Positions 32,890 to 41,974 of a stretch of DNA of 57,973 bases are shown here, piece by piece. Where the stretch lies: the NCBI GenBank assembly GCA_021805545.1, contig JAJZFB010000010.1, positions 1 through 57,973 on the forward strand, given 5' to 3'. Within the stretch, counting starts at the first letter, position 1; every line of letters begins with the position of its first letter. Both the position numbers and the translations under genes were made by a program. The notes under the pieces were generated by a model that was given only the letters and a program-made list of their open reading frames with translations, was not told the origin of the DNA and searched no databases. This stretch comes from Pseudomonadota bacterium (GTDB lineage: Bacteria > Pseudomonadota > Alphaproteobacteria > Acetobacterales > Acetobacteraceae).

Positions 32890-34281
32890 ATGACAAGTGT
32901 CAGTACCCTCGGCTCCTCGCAAATATCCACGGAAATTGCCACTGTCGAAGCGCGCCTGCAGGCGCCCATCACCTCGCTTAAATCGCAAATCACCACCGAG
33001 CAGGCTGATATTTCCGCATGGGGCGCGATCAGCGGCGCGGTGTCTTCCCTGTCGCAGGCATTGTCCAACATCAAGGATGTCGCCTCCATCAACAGCCGCT
33101 CGGTCAGCACGTCGGATAACACCAAAATCACCGCCACCGCTGGCAACAGCGCTACCGCGGGCACATATAATTTCACCAATATCGCGCTGGCCAAATCGCA
33201 AGAGATTTATTCCAGCCTGCTCGCTTCGGGTGGCACCACGCTATCGGGCGGGGCGGGGACCATGGTGTTTTCCCTCAAAAACGGTCAGAGCGAAACGGTT
33301 TCCATCGGCTCGGGCAGCCTCACCCTTAACGGCGTTGCGGCTGCCATCAACAAGCAAGGCGGGCCGGTGCAGGCCAGTGTTGTGGGCACCAAGGCCGGAT
33401 CCAGGCTGGTGCTGAAAGGCAGCGCCACGGGCAGTTCCGCCGCTTTCAACGTGTCGGGCACTGGCGCGCTGACGCAGTTTAACTACAACCCGTCCTCGGC
33501 TCATACGGGCGAAACCCTGGCCCAGGCCGCGGGCGATGCGTCCCTCACGCTCAACGGCATTCCCATTACCAGCACCACCAACACGTTGGGCAGCGCCGTT
33601 GCGGGCGTCACGATTTCGCTGGCCGGGTCTGGCAATGCCTCGGTCTCGGTGTCGTCCTCGCCCACCAACCTGTCCAGCTCCGTGCAGGCCGTGGCCACGG
33701 GGCTGAATGCCGCCATTGCCACCATCGCCAAGGAAACCAAATATGTGCCCCCCAGCTCTGGTGCCAGCGCCAGCTCCGCCAAGTCTGGCCCGTTATTGGG
33801 CAACTACTCGGCAACATCGCTGAAGAACGACCTGGTTTCCGCCGTTAGCGGGCTTATGGCCAGTGGTGTTTCCGCCGGCGCGGCCGGCTTGTCGGTCAGC
33901 GGCTCTGGCACCATCAGCTTCAACGCCACCAGCTTTGCCAGCGAATATGCGCAAAACCCAAATGCGGTGCAAAAGCTGGTCACCGATCTTTACACCAAGC
34001 TCAACGGCATAACCACCGGCGCCATTGGCGCGGCCAGCGGCTCCTCCAAGGGCGTGCATGTGGCGGCCACCACGGGCTTCATCAGCGCCGCCACGGCCTC
34101 GCTTAACGCATCGGTCAGTTCCATAGATAGTCAGATCACTCAAATTCAGAAGCAAAATGCCGCCCAGCTTAAAATTCTGGCGCAACAATATACAGCGGCT
34201 GAAAGCACGGCCTATAAGGCGTCCATCAGCCAGAGCTATCTCAGCATTTTCCTGGGCGGCAGCTCTAACTCGTCCGGCTAG
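32890..34281 (+). CDS. fliD: Flagellar filament cap protein FliD (HAP2)
   Basis: FliD caps the filament and folds incoming flagellin. The 463-residue protein has the N-terminal domain of the family (ISTEIATVEARLQAPITSLKSQI) and SLTLNGVAAAINKQGGPVQASVVGTKAGSRLVLKG in the middle. The C-terminal coiled region is SSIDSQITQIQKQNAAQLKILAQQYTAAESTAY. It follows the fliC terminator and probably starts a fliD-fliS-flgM-flgN unit. The ribosome binding site (GGAAAG) is weak. Confidence 0.9.
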   Translation: MTSVSTLGSSQISTEIATVEARLQAPITSLKSQITTEQADISAWGAISGAVSSLSQALSNIKDVASINSRSVSTSDNTKITATAGNSATAGTYNFTNIALAKSQEIYSSLLASGGTTLSGGAGTMVFSLKNGQSETVSIGSGSLTLNGVAAAINKQGGPVQASVVGTKAGSRLVLKGSATGSSAAFNVSGTGALTQFNYNPSSAHTGETLAQAAGDASLTLNGIPITSTTNTLGSAVAGVTISLAGSGNASVSVSSSPTNLSSSVQAVATGLNAAIATIAKETKYVPPSSGASASSAKSGPLLGNYSATSLKNDLVSAVSGLMASGVSAGAAGLSVSGSGTISFNATSFASEYAQNPNAVQKLVTDLYTKLNGITTGAIGAASGSSKGVHVAATTGFISAATASLNASVSSIDSQITQIQKQNAAQLKILAQQYTAAESTAYKASISQSYLSIFLGGSSNSSG

Positions 34282-34309
34282 GCCGTGGCTGTAATTTCAG
34301 GGGACAATC

Positions 34310-34693
34310 ATGAACGGCAGCGAATTGATTAACACCTATCGGGCCAGCATGTTTGACGGTGAAGCCGATATGGATTGGCTGCGCCAGGGCTGGCGCGCCT
34401 TGCGCCATTATGGCCGCCGCGCCCGCGCTGCCATCGAGGCGGGTGATGCTGTAACCAAGGCCGTGATGATTGCCCGCGCCGACGAGTTACTGACCGTTAT
34501 GAGCGGCATACTCAACACAACGGAAGGCAATACGCTTGGCACCGCGCTGATGACGATTTATTCCGCCTTGCGTTTTACGCTGTTGCGCGCCAATACAGAA
34601 AGCAGCATCGCCGCGCTGGAGGATTACGAGGCAGCATTGGCGATCCTCGACCGGGATATGATGAAATCGTCTGAAAGCGTGTTAGCCGCATGA
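34310..34693 (+). CDS. fliS: Flagellin export chaperone FliS
   Basis: FliS binds the C-terminal helix of flagellin and keeps it unpolymerised before export. The 127-residue helical protein has the FliS-like features YRASMFDGEADMDWLRQGW and IARADELLTVMSGIL. It lies after fliD as in enteric and Bacillus operons. Many alphaproteobacteria use FlaF and FlbT beside flagellin instead; neither was seen here. It overlaps flgM in an ATGA. Confidence 0.75.
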   Translation: MNGSELINTYRASMFDGEADMDWLRQGWRALRHYGRRARAAIEAGDAVTKAVMIARADELLTVMSGILNTTEGNTLGTALMTIYSALRFTLLRANTESSIAALEDYEAALAILDRDMMKSSESVLAA

Positions 34694-34992
34694 GCAATAC
34701 CATCCGCCCACTCACCCAGCCGAATATGCCCGAAACACCCGGCAGCCAGCCCAGTATTGCCGGTGGTGCCGCAACGCCCCCGCAGGCAGCCCCGGCGCAA
34801 ACCGATTCCGTTACGTTGAGCCGGGCCGCGCAATCGGGCGCCGCGCTGCTGGGTAGCGCGCAGAGCGCATCGGGCATCGACCAGAATGCGGTGGCCGCCA
34901 TCCGTGCCCAGCTTGCCAATGGCAGCTATAATGTCTCGCCTGAAAATCTTGCCCAGGCCATCGCCACCGTGCTGAAAGAAACCAAATCATGA
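34690..34992 (+). CDS. flgM: Anti-sigma-28 factor FlgM
   Basis: FlgM holds FliA inactive until hook completion lets it be exported. The 100-residue protein has a disordered Pro/Gln/Ala-rich N-terminal half and the family's C-terminal FliA-binding region (SGIDQNAVAAIRAQLANGSYNVSPENLAQAI). Its presence with fliA (20885-21448) indicates a sigma-28/FlgM checkpoint. It overlaps fliS and flgN by 4 bases each. Confidence 0.85.
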   Translation: MSNTIRPLTQPNMPETPGSQPSIAGGAATPPQAAPAQTDSVTLSRAAQSGAALLGSAQSASGIDQNAVAAIRAQLANGSYNVSPENLAQAIATVLKETKS

Positions 34993-35480
34993 GCATTGCC
35001 GGGCAGTTCCGTAATATCTCCCCCGGCGATGCCGCCAGCACGGGCCTGCCGCCTTTGGGTCATTCGCCCGTTGGCCCCGTGCTGCGCCATGGGCTGGAGC
35101 TTATCGAAGATCTTTCGCGCAAACTGCACCGGTTGGACGCGCTGATGCTCACCGGCAAGCCCAACGATATTTCCGACGCCGCGGCCAGCATAGAAGCAGC
35201 CTTGCAAGAGGCCACGCCTGTTTTTGCCGCGTTGACCGATACAATGGGCCGCTTAGGGGCTTGTAACCTCACCGCCGCTGCCGCGCAGCTGCGCCAGATA
35301 GAACAGCAGGATGCCGCCAGCCTGGCCGAAGCCCTACGCGCCGCCCTGGCACGCTTTGCCAAAAAATCCGTCTCGGCCAACCGCCGCGCCCAGCAGCTTA
35401 ATCGCGGGCTTAACGCCGCGCTTAAATCGCTACAGGCCCTTGGTGTGCAGGAAAGCGGGCGGCTGATCGCCGAAGCCTGA
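34989..35480 (+). CDS. flgN: FlgN-like export chaperone
   Basis: FlgN chaperones FlgK and FlgL. The 163-residue product is helical and Ala/Leu-rich with segments like LELIEDLSRKLHRLDALMLTGKPNDI and NRRAQQLNRGLNAALKSLQALG. The latter resembles the N-x-x-x-L-x-x-x-L pattern near the end of FlgN proteins. The place directly after flgM matches flgM-flgN order elsewhere. The family is divergent, so confidence is moderate. Confidence 0.65.
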   Translation: MSIAGQFRNISPGDAASTGLPPLGHSPVGPVLRHGLELIEDLSRKLHRLDALMLTGKPNDISDAAASIEAALQEATPVFAALTDTMGRLGACNLTAAAAQLRQIEQQDAASLAEALRAALARFAKKSVSANRRAQQLNRGLNAALKSLQALGVQESGRLIAEA

Positions 35481-35669
35481 CACGCCACTAAAAATCCGGC
35501 CGCCACCCCTTAAATTACGATTCAGCAACGGCAGGCGGTTGACCTCCAGGAACATAACCAGACATGGGAATTTTACGCGGATGGCGGCGGACCCCATTTC
35601 CATTCCTGGCAGGAACCATCAGACCTCATCTGATTCAACGCGCCGAACTCAGCGCAGCGCTGGATGTGG

Positions 35670-35750
35670 CCGGCTCTCAATTAATGAAGTAGAGCGCGAT
35701 TCAGACTTTCGAATCGCGCGCAAAGCGAGCGTATCTCAAATCATCGCGCT
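35670..35750. repeat. Dispersed extragenic repeat, copy A
   Basis: An 81-base element begins with CCGGCTCTCAA, contains the inverted repeat GCGATTC...GAATCGC and ends with ATCGCGCT, which pairs with AGCGCGAT near its start. A second, clearly related copy lies at 46102-46180. It sits in the spacer between flgN and the leftward lrp gene. The remaining spacer (35481-35669) shows no clear gene or signal. Confidence 0.75.
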
Positions 35751-35772
35751 TTAAGGGCGCGCCCACAATCCT

Positions 35773-36228
35773 TCAAATCGGCAACGCTCCATCCTTCATC
35801 CGCTCCATGGCAAAGCGTGACGACACATTCCGCAGCGGCACGGCGGCGATGAGTTTGCGGTAGAACGCATCATAGGCGGCAATATCGGGCACCACGACGT
35901 GCAGCAGGTAATCCACATCGCCGCTCATGCGCCAGGCGCCGACAATTTCGGGCGTGGTGGCGATGGCCTCGGCGAAGCGGGCGAGCCAGCCGGCGGAGTG
36001 GTCGGCGGTTTCCACCGAGACGAACACGGAGACGGGCAGGCCGAGCTTGTCGGCATCCAGCACCGCGATGCGGGCCTTGATGATGCCGGTTTCCTCCATG
36101 CGCTTGATGCGCTTCCAGCACGGCGTGGCGGTCAGGCCCACCTTGTCGGCAATGTCGTTCAGCGACAGCGATGCGTCGCTGGCCAGAAGGCGGAGGATGG
36201 CGCGGTCTATATTGTCAAGTTCGGTCAT
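35773..36228 (-). CDS. Lrp/AsnC-family transcriptional regulator
   Basis: The 151-residue protein has an N-terminal winged helix-turn-helix (LDNIDRAILRLLASDASLSLNDIADKVGLTATPCWKRIKRMEE, landmarks NIDRAILRLL and CWKRIKRME). The C-terminal RAM-type ligand domain holds WRMSGDVDYLLHVVVPD. Such regulators sense amino acids. It is divergent from serC with 120 bases between the starts, so control of serine synthesis is a fair inference. The ATG at 36228 is preferred over an upstream TTG. Confidence 0.85.
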   Translation of the reverse strand: MTELDNIDRAILRLLASDASLSLNDIADKVGLTATPCWKRIKRMEETGIIKARIAVLDADKLGLPVSVFVSVETADHSAGWLARFAEAIATTPEIVGAWRMSGDVDYLLHVVVPDIAAYDAFYRKLIAAVPLRNVSSRFAMERMKDGALPI

Positions 36229-36296
36229 GGCAGGCACCAATCTCGGGTTGTGTGGCGTGATATTGCGGCGGGGTGGGATTTAGGCTACAGGGTTTG

Positions 36297-36330
36297 CCGG
36301 GTCACGCCCCCCCACCGGGGCGCTTTTCTT
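36297..36330 (+). promoter_or_regulatory. Hairpin leader upstream of serC, possible serC RNA motif
   Basis: In the serC leader, CGCCCC (36305-36310) pairs with GGGGCG (36317-36322) and is followed by a T-rich run (CTTTTCTT), giving a terminator-like hairpin just before the serC ribosome binding site. A conserved serC RNA motif with a terminator-like second hairpin is known upstream of serC in alphaproteobacteria. I cannot verify membership without a covariance model. Confidence 0.45.
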
Positions 36331-36348
36331 CTGTAAGGGAGAGTTTTC

Positions 36349-37524
36349 ATGGCAGATTTTTCTCTGGCCGCCAAGCCTGCGGCCCGTCCCCAGAATGCTA
36401 ATTTTTCGTCTGGCCCTTGCGCCAAGCGCCCTGGCTTTACCCTGGCGGCGCTGGAAGGCGCTGCCTTGGGCCGCAGCCACCGCGCCAAAGGCCCCAAGGC
36501 CAAGCTGGCCGAGGTAATCACCCGCTCCAAGGCGATTCTCGGCATGCCGGAAGATTGGCGCCTGGGCATCGTGCCGGCCTCAGACACGGGCGCGGTGGAG
36601 ATGGCGCTGTGGTCCCTGCTGGGTGCGCGCCCGGTGGATGTGCTGGCGCATGAGAGCTTTTCCGAGGCCTGGGCGACCGATGTGGTCAAGCAGCTCAAGC
36701 TGGCAGATGCCCGCGTTATAAAGGCCGATTACGGCAAGCTGCCCGATGTGGCGGCCATTGATTTCAGCCATGACGTGGTGCTGGCCTGGAATGGCACGAC
36801 CTCCGGCGTGCGCTTCCCCAATGGCGATTTCATTCCGGCTGACCGTGAAGGCTTGGTGATAGCCGATTCCACCTCCGCCGCCTTTGCCATGGCACTGCCG
36901 TGGGAGAAGCTGGATGTGGTGACCTGGAGCTGGCAGAAAGTGCTGGGTGGCGAGGGCGGGCATGGTATGCTGGCGCTCAGCCCCCGCGCCGTGGAGCGGC
37001 TGCTGAGCCATAAGCCCGCCTGGCCGCTGCCGAAAATTTTCCGCCTGACCTCCGGCGGCAAGCTGAGCGAAGGCATTTTCGTGGGCGAGACCATCAACAC
37101 GCCCTCGATGCTGTGCGTGGAAGATGCGCTGGACGGGCTGCGCTGGGCCGAGAGCGTTGGCGGGCTGAAGGGGCTGATTGCGCGCTCCGAAGCCAATTTG
37201 AAGGCCATTGCCGATTGGGTTGAGGGCAATGAACGCGTGCGGTTTTTGGCTGAAAAGGCCGAGACGCGCTCCTGCACGTCCATCTGCCTTGTTATCGGCG
37301 CACCCTGGTTCAAGGCGCTTGATGCCGAGGGCCAGGCCAAGGCTGCCAAGGATGTGGCTTCGCTCCTGGAGAAAGAGAATGTGGCGCTGGATGCGGGTGC
37401 CTACCGCGACGCGCCGCCGGGCCTGCGCATTTGGGGCGGAGCGACGGTGGAGACGAGCAACATTGCCGCGCTGCTGCCGTGGGTTGATTACGCTATCGAC
37501 GCGGTTGCGCCGAAGTCAAAGTAA
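36349..37524 (+). CDS. serC: Phosphoserine aminotransferase
   Basis: SerC converts 3-phosphohydroxypyruvate to 3-phosphoserine using PLP. The 391-residue protein belongs to the alphaproteobacterial type ([15 protein letters not shown] near the N-terminus). The PLP lysine is K197 in [15 protein letters not shown], and [17 protein letters not shown] is also conserved. A GGGAG site precedes the ATG. serA lies 119 bases downstream and catalyses the previous step. Confidence 0.95.
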   Translation: MADFSLAAKPAARPQNANFSSGPCAKRPGFTLAALEGAALGRSHRAKGPKAKLAEVITRSKAILGMPEDWRLGIVPASDTGAVEMALWSLLGARPVDVLAHESFSEAWATDVVKQLKLADARVIKADYGKLPDVAAIDFSHDVVLAWNGTTSGVRFPNGDFIPADREGLVIADSTSAAFAMALPWEKLDVVTWSWQKVLGGEGGHGMLALSPRAVERLLSHKPAWPLPKIFRLTSGGKLSEGIFVGETINTPSMLCVEDALDGLRWAESVGGLKGLIARSEANLKAIADWVEGNERVRFLAEKAETRSCTSICLVIGAPWFKALDAEGQAKAAKDVASLLEKENVALDAGAYRDAPPGLRIWGGATVETSNIAALLPWVDYAIDAVAPKSK

Positions 37525-37526
37525 GC

Positions 37527-37556
37527 TGGATCGCTTCGCTGCGCTCGCAATGACGG
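37527..37556. repeat. Short extragenic repeat-like element
   Basis: The stretch starting GGATCGCTTCGCTGCGCTCG and running into CAATGACGG looks like a widespread intergenic repeat found between genes in many proteobacteria. It lies just after the serC stop. Only one copy is visible in this window, so the assignment is by resemblance only. Confidence 0.35.
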
Positions 37557-37597
37557 GGCGTCGGCGCTTCTGTAGCCTGAAGTCATAAAATTTTTGC

Positions 37598-37619
37598 GCC
37601 GTTTTTTACAAAAAGCGGC
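37598..37619. other. AT-cored hairpin upstream of serA
   Basis: GCCGTTTTTT and AAAAAGCGGC form a near-perfect hairpin 25 bases before the serA start. It could be an attenuator for serA or an end signal for a serC transcript. The sequence alone does not decide. Confidence 0.4.
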
Positions 37620-37643
37620 CCTTTCTCAGGGATGTTAAACGCA

Positions 37644-39230
37644 ATGGTCAAAGTTCTTATCAGCGACAAGCTGTCGCCCGCCGCCATCGAGATTTTCAAG
37701 GAACGTGGCGTTGAAGTTGACGTGAAGACCGGCCTCAGCCCCGCTGAGCTGCGCGAGATTATCGGCCAGTATGACGGTCTTGCCATCCGCTCCGCCACCA
37801 AGGTGACGAAGGAAGTGCTGGATGTGGCCACGCATTTGAAGGTGGTGGGCCGCGCCGGCATTGGTGTGGATAATGTGGATGTGAAGAGTGCCACCTCGCG
37901 CGGCGTGGTGGTGATGAACACACCGCATGGCAATGCCATTACCACGGCGGAACATGCCATCGCCATGATGTTCGCCCTCGCCCGCCAGTTGCCGGAGGCC
38001 TCGGCCTCTACCAAGGCTGGCAAGTGGGAGAAGAACCGCTTCATGGGTGTGGAAGTTACCGCCAAGACGCTAGGGCTGATCGGCTGCGGCAATATCGGCT
38101 CCATCGTGGCGGACCGCGCCGTGGGGCTGAAAATGAAGGTGCTGGCCTACGATCCGTTTTTGACCGAAGCCCGCGCCGTGGAGCTGGGGGTGGAGAAGGC
38201 GGATCTGGATACCATCTTCGCCCGTGCCGACTTCATTACGGTGCACACGCCGCTGATTGATGCCACGCGCAACATCATCTCGCGCGAGGCCATCGCCAAG
38301 ATGAAGAAGGGCGTGCGCATCATCAACTGCGCGCGCGGCGGGCTGGTGGACGAGGCGGCGTTGTACGACGCGCTGAAATCCGGCCATGTGGCGGGTGCCG
38401 GGCTGGATGTGTTCGAGGTTGAACCGGCGACCAATTCTCCGCTGTTCGAGCTGGAAAACGTGGTCTGCACCCCGCATCTGGGCGCTGCCACCATGGAGGC
38501 GCAGGAAAATGTGGCGCTGCAGGTGGCTGAGCAGATTTCGGACTTTCTGCTCACCGGTTCGGTGACCAATGCCATTAACATGCCAAGCGTGACCGCCGAG
38601 GAAGCGCCGCGCCTGCGCCCCTATATGGACCTTTGCCGCCTGCTGGGCGCTTTTGCCGGGCAGCTTACCCGCGCGCAGGATGGGGTGATTAAGCGTATTC
38701 TGGTGGAATACGAGGGCACAGCCGCGCCCCTGAACCACCGGCCGTTGAACGCCGCCGCGCTGGCCGGGCTGCTGGCGCCGGTGATGGAAGGGGTGAACAT
38801 GGTGAACGCCCCGGTGCTGGCGCGTGACCATGGCATTGAAGTGGCGGAAGCCTCCACCGACCGCACGGGCGATTACCAGAGCCTGGTGCGTATTTCCGTA
38901 ACCACCGAGAAGGGCACGCGCGCCGTGGCGGGGTCGCTCATCGGCAATGGGCGCCCGCGTTTGGTGGAAATCAAGGGCATCAAGGTGGAGGCGGATTTCG
39001 CCCCGCATATGCTGTATGTCACCAACAAGGATAAGCCCGGCTTCATTGGCCGCTTCGGCACGCTTCTGGCCGAGGCGGGGGTGAATATCGCCACATTCCA
39101 CCTTGGCCGCGCGGCAGAGGGTGAAGATGCGATCTGCCTGGTTTCCACCGATGGCGAGACGCCGGATGAGGTGCTGGCCAAGGTACGCGCCCTGCCGCTG
39201 GTGATGCAGGCCACCAACCTGGCATTCTAA
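37644..39230 (+). CDS. serA: D-3-phosphoglycerate dehydrogenase
   Basis: SerA oxidises 3-phosphoglycerate with NAD+, the first step of serine synthesis. The 528-residue long-type enzyme has the substrate domain, the Rossmann motif GLIGCGNIGSIVADRA, the catalytic region ENVVCTPHLGAAT, an intervening domain and a C-terminal ACT domain (HMLYVTNKDKPGFIGRFG) for likely serine feedback. The ATG at 37644 (MVKVLISDKL) is the family-typical start; an ATG four codons upstream is possible. Confidence 0.96.
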   Translation: MVKVLISDKLSPAAIEIFKERGVEVDVKTGLSPAELREIIGQYDGLAIRSATKVTKEVLDVATHLKVVGRAGIGVDNVDVKSATSRGVVVMNTPHGNAITTAEHAIAMMFALARQLPEASASTKAGKWEKNRFMGVEVTAKTLGLIGCGNIGSIVADRAVGLKMKVLAYDPFLTEARAVELGVEKADLDTIFARADFITVHTPLIDATRNIISREAIAKMKKGVRIINCARGGLVDEAALYDALKSGHVAGAGLDVFEVEPATNSPLFELENVVCTPHLGAATMEAQENVALQVAEQISDFLLTGSVTNAINMPSVTAEEAPRLRPYMDLCRLLGAFAGQLTRAQDGVIKRILVEYEGTAAPLNHRPLNAAALAGLLAPVMEGVNMVNAPVLARDHGIEVAEASTDRTGDYQSLVRISVTTEKGTRAVAGSLIGNGRPRLVEIKGIKVEADFAPHMLYVTNKDKPGFIGRFGTLLAEAGVNIATFHLGRAAEGEDAICLVSTDGETPDEVLAKVRALPLVMQATNLAF

Positions 39231-39248
39231 CCCGCAACCTTGCCTTGT

Positions 39249-39276
39249 CCGTGGCCCTCTATATAGAGGGCCACGG
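39249..39276. terminator. Terminator-like palindrome after serA
   Basis: A perfect 28-base palindrome (half-site CCGTGGCCCTCTAT) starts 18 bases after the serA stop and is followed by TTTG. It probably ends the serC-serA transcript and isolates the next gene. Confidence 0.65.
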
Positions 39277-39294
39277 TTTGCAAGGGAGACATGC

Positions 39295-40773
39295 ATGGGC
39301 TGGCGGGCATTTGCCGGGCGCGTTTTCGGCAAGCAGGCGGCCTTGGTGCTGTTTCTGCTCTGCGCCTTACCGCTTACCATCTTCACCGCCCTCATTACCC
39401 CGCCCAGCCAATCACCCGACGAGGTGGCGCATTATGCCCGCACGCTGGGGCTGCTGCGCGGTGTGCTGTTGAGCGACAAGCACCAGATGACCGATCCGCT
39501 GACCGGCAAGCCGGAATGGCTGACCACCATAAGCGTGGATGCCGGGCTGCTTTCCGGCTCTTTTGGCGCGGTAACCCTGACGGGGCCGGGCCAGCGTCCG
39601 GTGGAAACGCAGCAGGATTGGAACACGATAGAGACCCTGCCGCAGAACCACGCGTTGCTGGCGGTAAACCTGCCCAATACCGCAACCTATTTTCCCGCCG
39701 CTTATCTGCCCGCCTTTATGGGGGTGGTTCTGGCCAAATACGGGTTCAACGAGACACCGCTGCATTGCTTCCTCACGGCGCGCATTTTCATGGCGCTGTC
39801 TTACGTGGCGGCGGGGCTGGGCGCGCTGGCCGTGGCGGCCTATGGCGAGGGGTTGCTGTTGACAGTGCTGCTGTTGCCCATGCCGCTGTTTTTGGGCGGC
39901 ACGCTCAACCAGGATGGGCTGCTGACGGCGATGACCTGCCTGGCCTGCGCCTTTTTAACCCGTAACACGCGCGCGGCGCGGCTGGCCGGGCTGGTGGTGT
40001 TCGCCATCGTGCTGGGGGCCAAGCCGCCTTATGTTCTGCTGATGGGCGCGTTCGCCTTGCCGCTTTTCGCGCCTGGCTTCTGGCGGCGCTTTGCCGATAT
40101 GATGCTGGTGATGCTGCCCGTGGCGGCCTGGACGGTGATCATCGCGCTGTTTGTGGTGGTGGCTTATGGCAAAGTGCAGTACCACCCCGGCCCGCTTTAC
40201 GCGGGTGACCATAGCGTGATGATGGACCATGCCAATGCCGGGCTGCAATGGCAGATTCTCGCCCAGCGGCCGCGGCGCTTTCTGGCGCTGCCTTATTACA
40301 GTACGCTGCAATTTGCCTATGCGGACCTGATAAGCCTGATTGGCGTGCTGGGGCCGCTGCAGTTGCAGCTTGGGCATGGCTATTACATGTGGTGGAGCTT
40401 TGCGCTGGTATGCGCCATGCTGGGGGTGCTGGTAACACGCCGGCCAGAAATTTTGCCGCCGCGTGTGGCGGGGGTGAATTTTGTGGCCGTGATGGCGGCT
40501 ATTGGTGTGACTTACTGGCTGTTGAATATTATTTTCTACCTCGATTGGACCAATGTCGGGCTGCCTTATATCGAGGGTATACAGGGCCGCTATCTGCTCA
40601 TTTTTATTCCCTTCCTGCTCGTTGCCATTCCCAATTTGCAATCTTTGCCCGGCCTGCGCCGCTGGCGCTTTGCCCTGCCGCCGTTGCTGCCAGCGCTGCC
40701 GGCCATGGCGCTGGGGCTATACGATTTGGGATTTATTCCGCTGAAACTGGTTTTGAATTATTACCTGCATTAG
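39295..40773 (+). CDS. DUF2142-type polytopic membrane protein
   Basis: The 492-residue protein has about 11 or 12 hydrophobic helices and begins, after the first helix, with ALITPPSQSPDEVAHYARTLGLL. This PPDE..H-like segment is typical of DUF2142 proteins, which resemble GT-C-fold lipid-linked sugar transferases. A large periplasmic loop follows helix 1. It starts a likely operon with a GT2 transferase, so a part in glycan or glycolipid assembly at the inner membrane is likely. AAGGGAG sits 6 bases before the ATG. No catalytic function is assigned. Confidence 0.75.
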   Translation: MGWRAFAGRVFGKQAALVLFLLCALPLTIFTALITPPSQSPDEVAHYARTLGLLRGVLLSDKHQMTDPLTGKPEWLTTISVDAGLLSGSFGAVTLTGPGQRPVETQQDWNTIETLPQNHALLAVNLPNTATYFPAAYLPAFMGVVLAKYGFNETPLHCFLTARIFMALSYVAAGLGALAVAAYGEGLLLTVLLLPMPLFLGGTLNQDGLLTAMTCLACAFLTRNTRAARLAGLVVFAIVLGAKPPYVLLMGAFALPLFAPGFWRRFADMMLVMLPVAAWTVIIALFVVVAYGKVQYHPGPLYAGDHSVMMDHANAGLQWQILAQRPRRFLALPYYSTLQFAYADLISLIGVLGPLQLQLGHGYYMWWSFALVCAMLGVLVTRRPEILPPRVAGVNFVAVMAAIGVTYWLLNIIFYLDWTNVGLPYIEGIQGRYLLIFIPFLLVAIPNLQSLPGLRRWRFALPPLLPALPAMALGLYDLGFIPLKLVLNYYLH

Positions 40774-40801
40774 CCTTGCCCCAACCACGCCGGAGCGTTT
40801 G

Positions 40802-41974
40802 ATGGATTGTGAACTGACGATTGTGATGCCCTGCCTGAACGAGGCGGAAACCCTGGCGCGCTGCATTACCAAGGCGCAGGATTATCTGCGCCGCAGCGGT
40901 GTTTCGGGCGAGGTGCTGATTGGCGATAATGGCTCGGCCGACGGCAGCCAGGAGATTGCCCGCAACCTTGGCGCGCGGGTGGTGGATGTGCCGGTGCGCG
41001 GCTATGGCGCGGCCATTTATGGCGCGGTGATGCAGGCCAAGGGGCGCTTCTGCATCATGGGCGATAGCGATGATTCCTACGATTTCTCTAACCTCGACCC
41101 GTTTGTGCAGGCTTTGCGCGGCGGCGCCGAGCTGGTGATGGGCAACCGCTTCAAGGGCGGCATCCGCCCGGGCGCCATGCCGTGGAAAAACCGTTACATT
41201 GGCAACCCAATCCTCTCCGGGCTGGGGCGGGTTTTGTTCAAAACGCCGATCCGCGATTTCCATTGCGGGATTCGCGGGTTTTCGCGCGCGGCGTTTTTGC
41301 GGATGGATCTGCGCACCACGGGGATGGAGTTCGCATCCGAAATGGTCATCAAGGCCACGCTGCTGAAGATGAATATTCAGGAAGTGCCGACCACGCTGGA
41401 CAAGGATGGGCGCTCGCGCCCGCCGCACCTGCGCCCGTGGCGCGATGGCTGGCGGCATCTGCGCTTCATGCTGCTGTTTTCGCCCAACTGGCTGTTTTTG
41501 TACCCCGGCGTGCTGCTGATGCTGGCGGGTATTATGCTGGGCGGGGCGTTGATGGCCAGTACGGTAACGGTTGGCGGGCTGCGGCTTTCGGTCGGCACAC
41601 TTATTTATTGCGCGATGATGATCGAGGTGGGGTTCCAGGGTTTGTGGTTCGCGCTGCTCTCGCGGGCCTACGCGGTGCAGGAAGGGCTGGTGCCGGCCAG
41701 CGAACGGATGCGCCGGATAGACAAGGCGGTAACGCTGGAAGGCGGGCTGCTGGCCGGGCTGGCGCTTTTGGCGGTGGGGTTCGTGCTGTTCCTGCGTGCC
41801 TTCAGCTTGTGGTCTGGCGCCCGCTTTGGCGTGCTGAATGTGGATGAGATCGCGCGCATCTGCATTGGCTCGGCGCTGGCGATTTCGCTGGGGTTCGAGG
41901 TCATGTTCTCCAGCCTGCTGTTGAGCACGCTGCGGCTGAATGTGCGCCATATGTCCGCGTTGCAGGGCGGCTGA
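40802..41974 (+). CDS. Membrane-anchored GT2 glycosyltransferase, dolichol/polyprenyl-phosphate-sugar type
   Basis: The 390-residue protein starts with a GT-A domain (ELTIVMPCLNEAETLARCI, LIGDNGSADGSQEIA, metal-binding DSDDSYDF and NRFKGGIRPGAMPWKNR). This is the pattern of DPM1-like enzymes that load a sugar onto polyprenyl phosphate. About four membrane helices follow from residue 230. The ATG at 40802 has GGAG upstream. It follows the DUF2142 gene and overlaps the next gene in a TGATG, so a donor-making role for the DUF2142 protein is plausible. Confidence 0.82.
   Translation: MDCELTIVMPCLNEAETLARCITKAQDYLRRSGVSGEVLIGDNGSADGSQEIARNLGARVVDVPVRGYGAAIYGAVMQAKGRFCIMGDSDDSYDFSNLDPFVQALRGGAELVMGNRFKGGIRPGAMPWKNRYIGNPILSGLGRVLFKTPIRDFHCGIRGFSRAAFLRMDLRTTGMEFASEMVIKATLLKMNIQEVPTTLDKDGRSRPPHLRPWRDGWRHLRFMLLFSPNWLFLYPGVLLMLAGIMLGGALMASTVTVGGLRLSVGTLIYCAMMIEVGFQGLWFALLSRAYAVQEGLVPASERMRRIDKAVTLEGGLLAGLALLAVGFVLFLRAFSLWSGARFGVLNVDEIARICIGSALAISLGFEVMFSSLLLSTLRLNVRHMSALQGG

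Noticed and set aside
35539-35754. A 71-codon frame between flgN and the lrp-like gene
   Set aside because: Its second half is a read-through of the dispersed extragenic repeat, and there is no ribosome binding site or similarity.
38070-39395. A 441-codon minus-strand frame opposite serA
   Set aside because: Long antisense frames are common in this GC-rich sequence. SerA on the plus strand explains the conservation.
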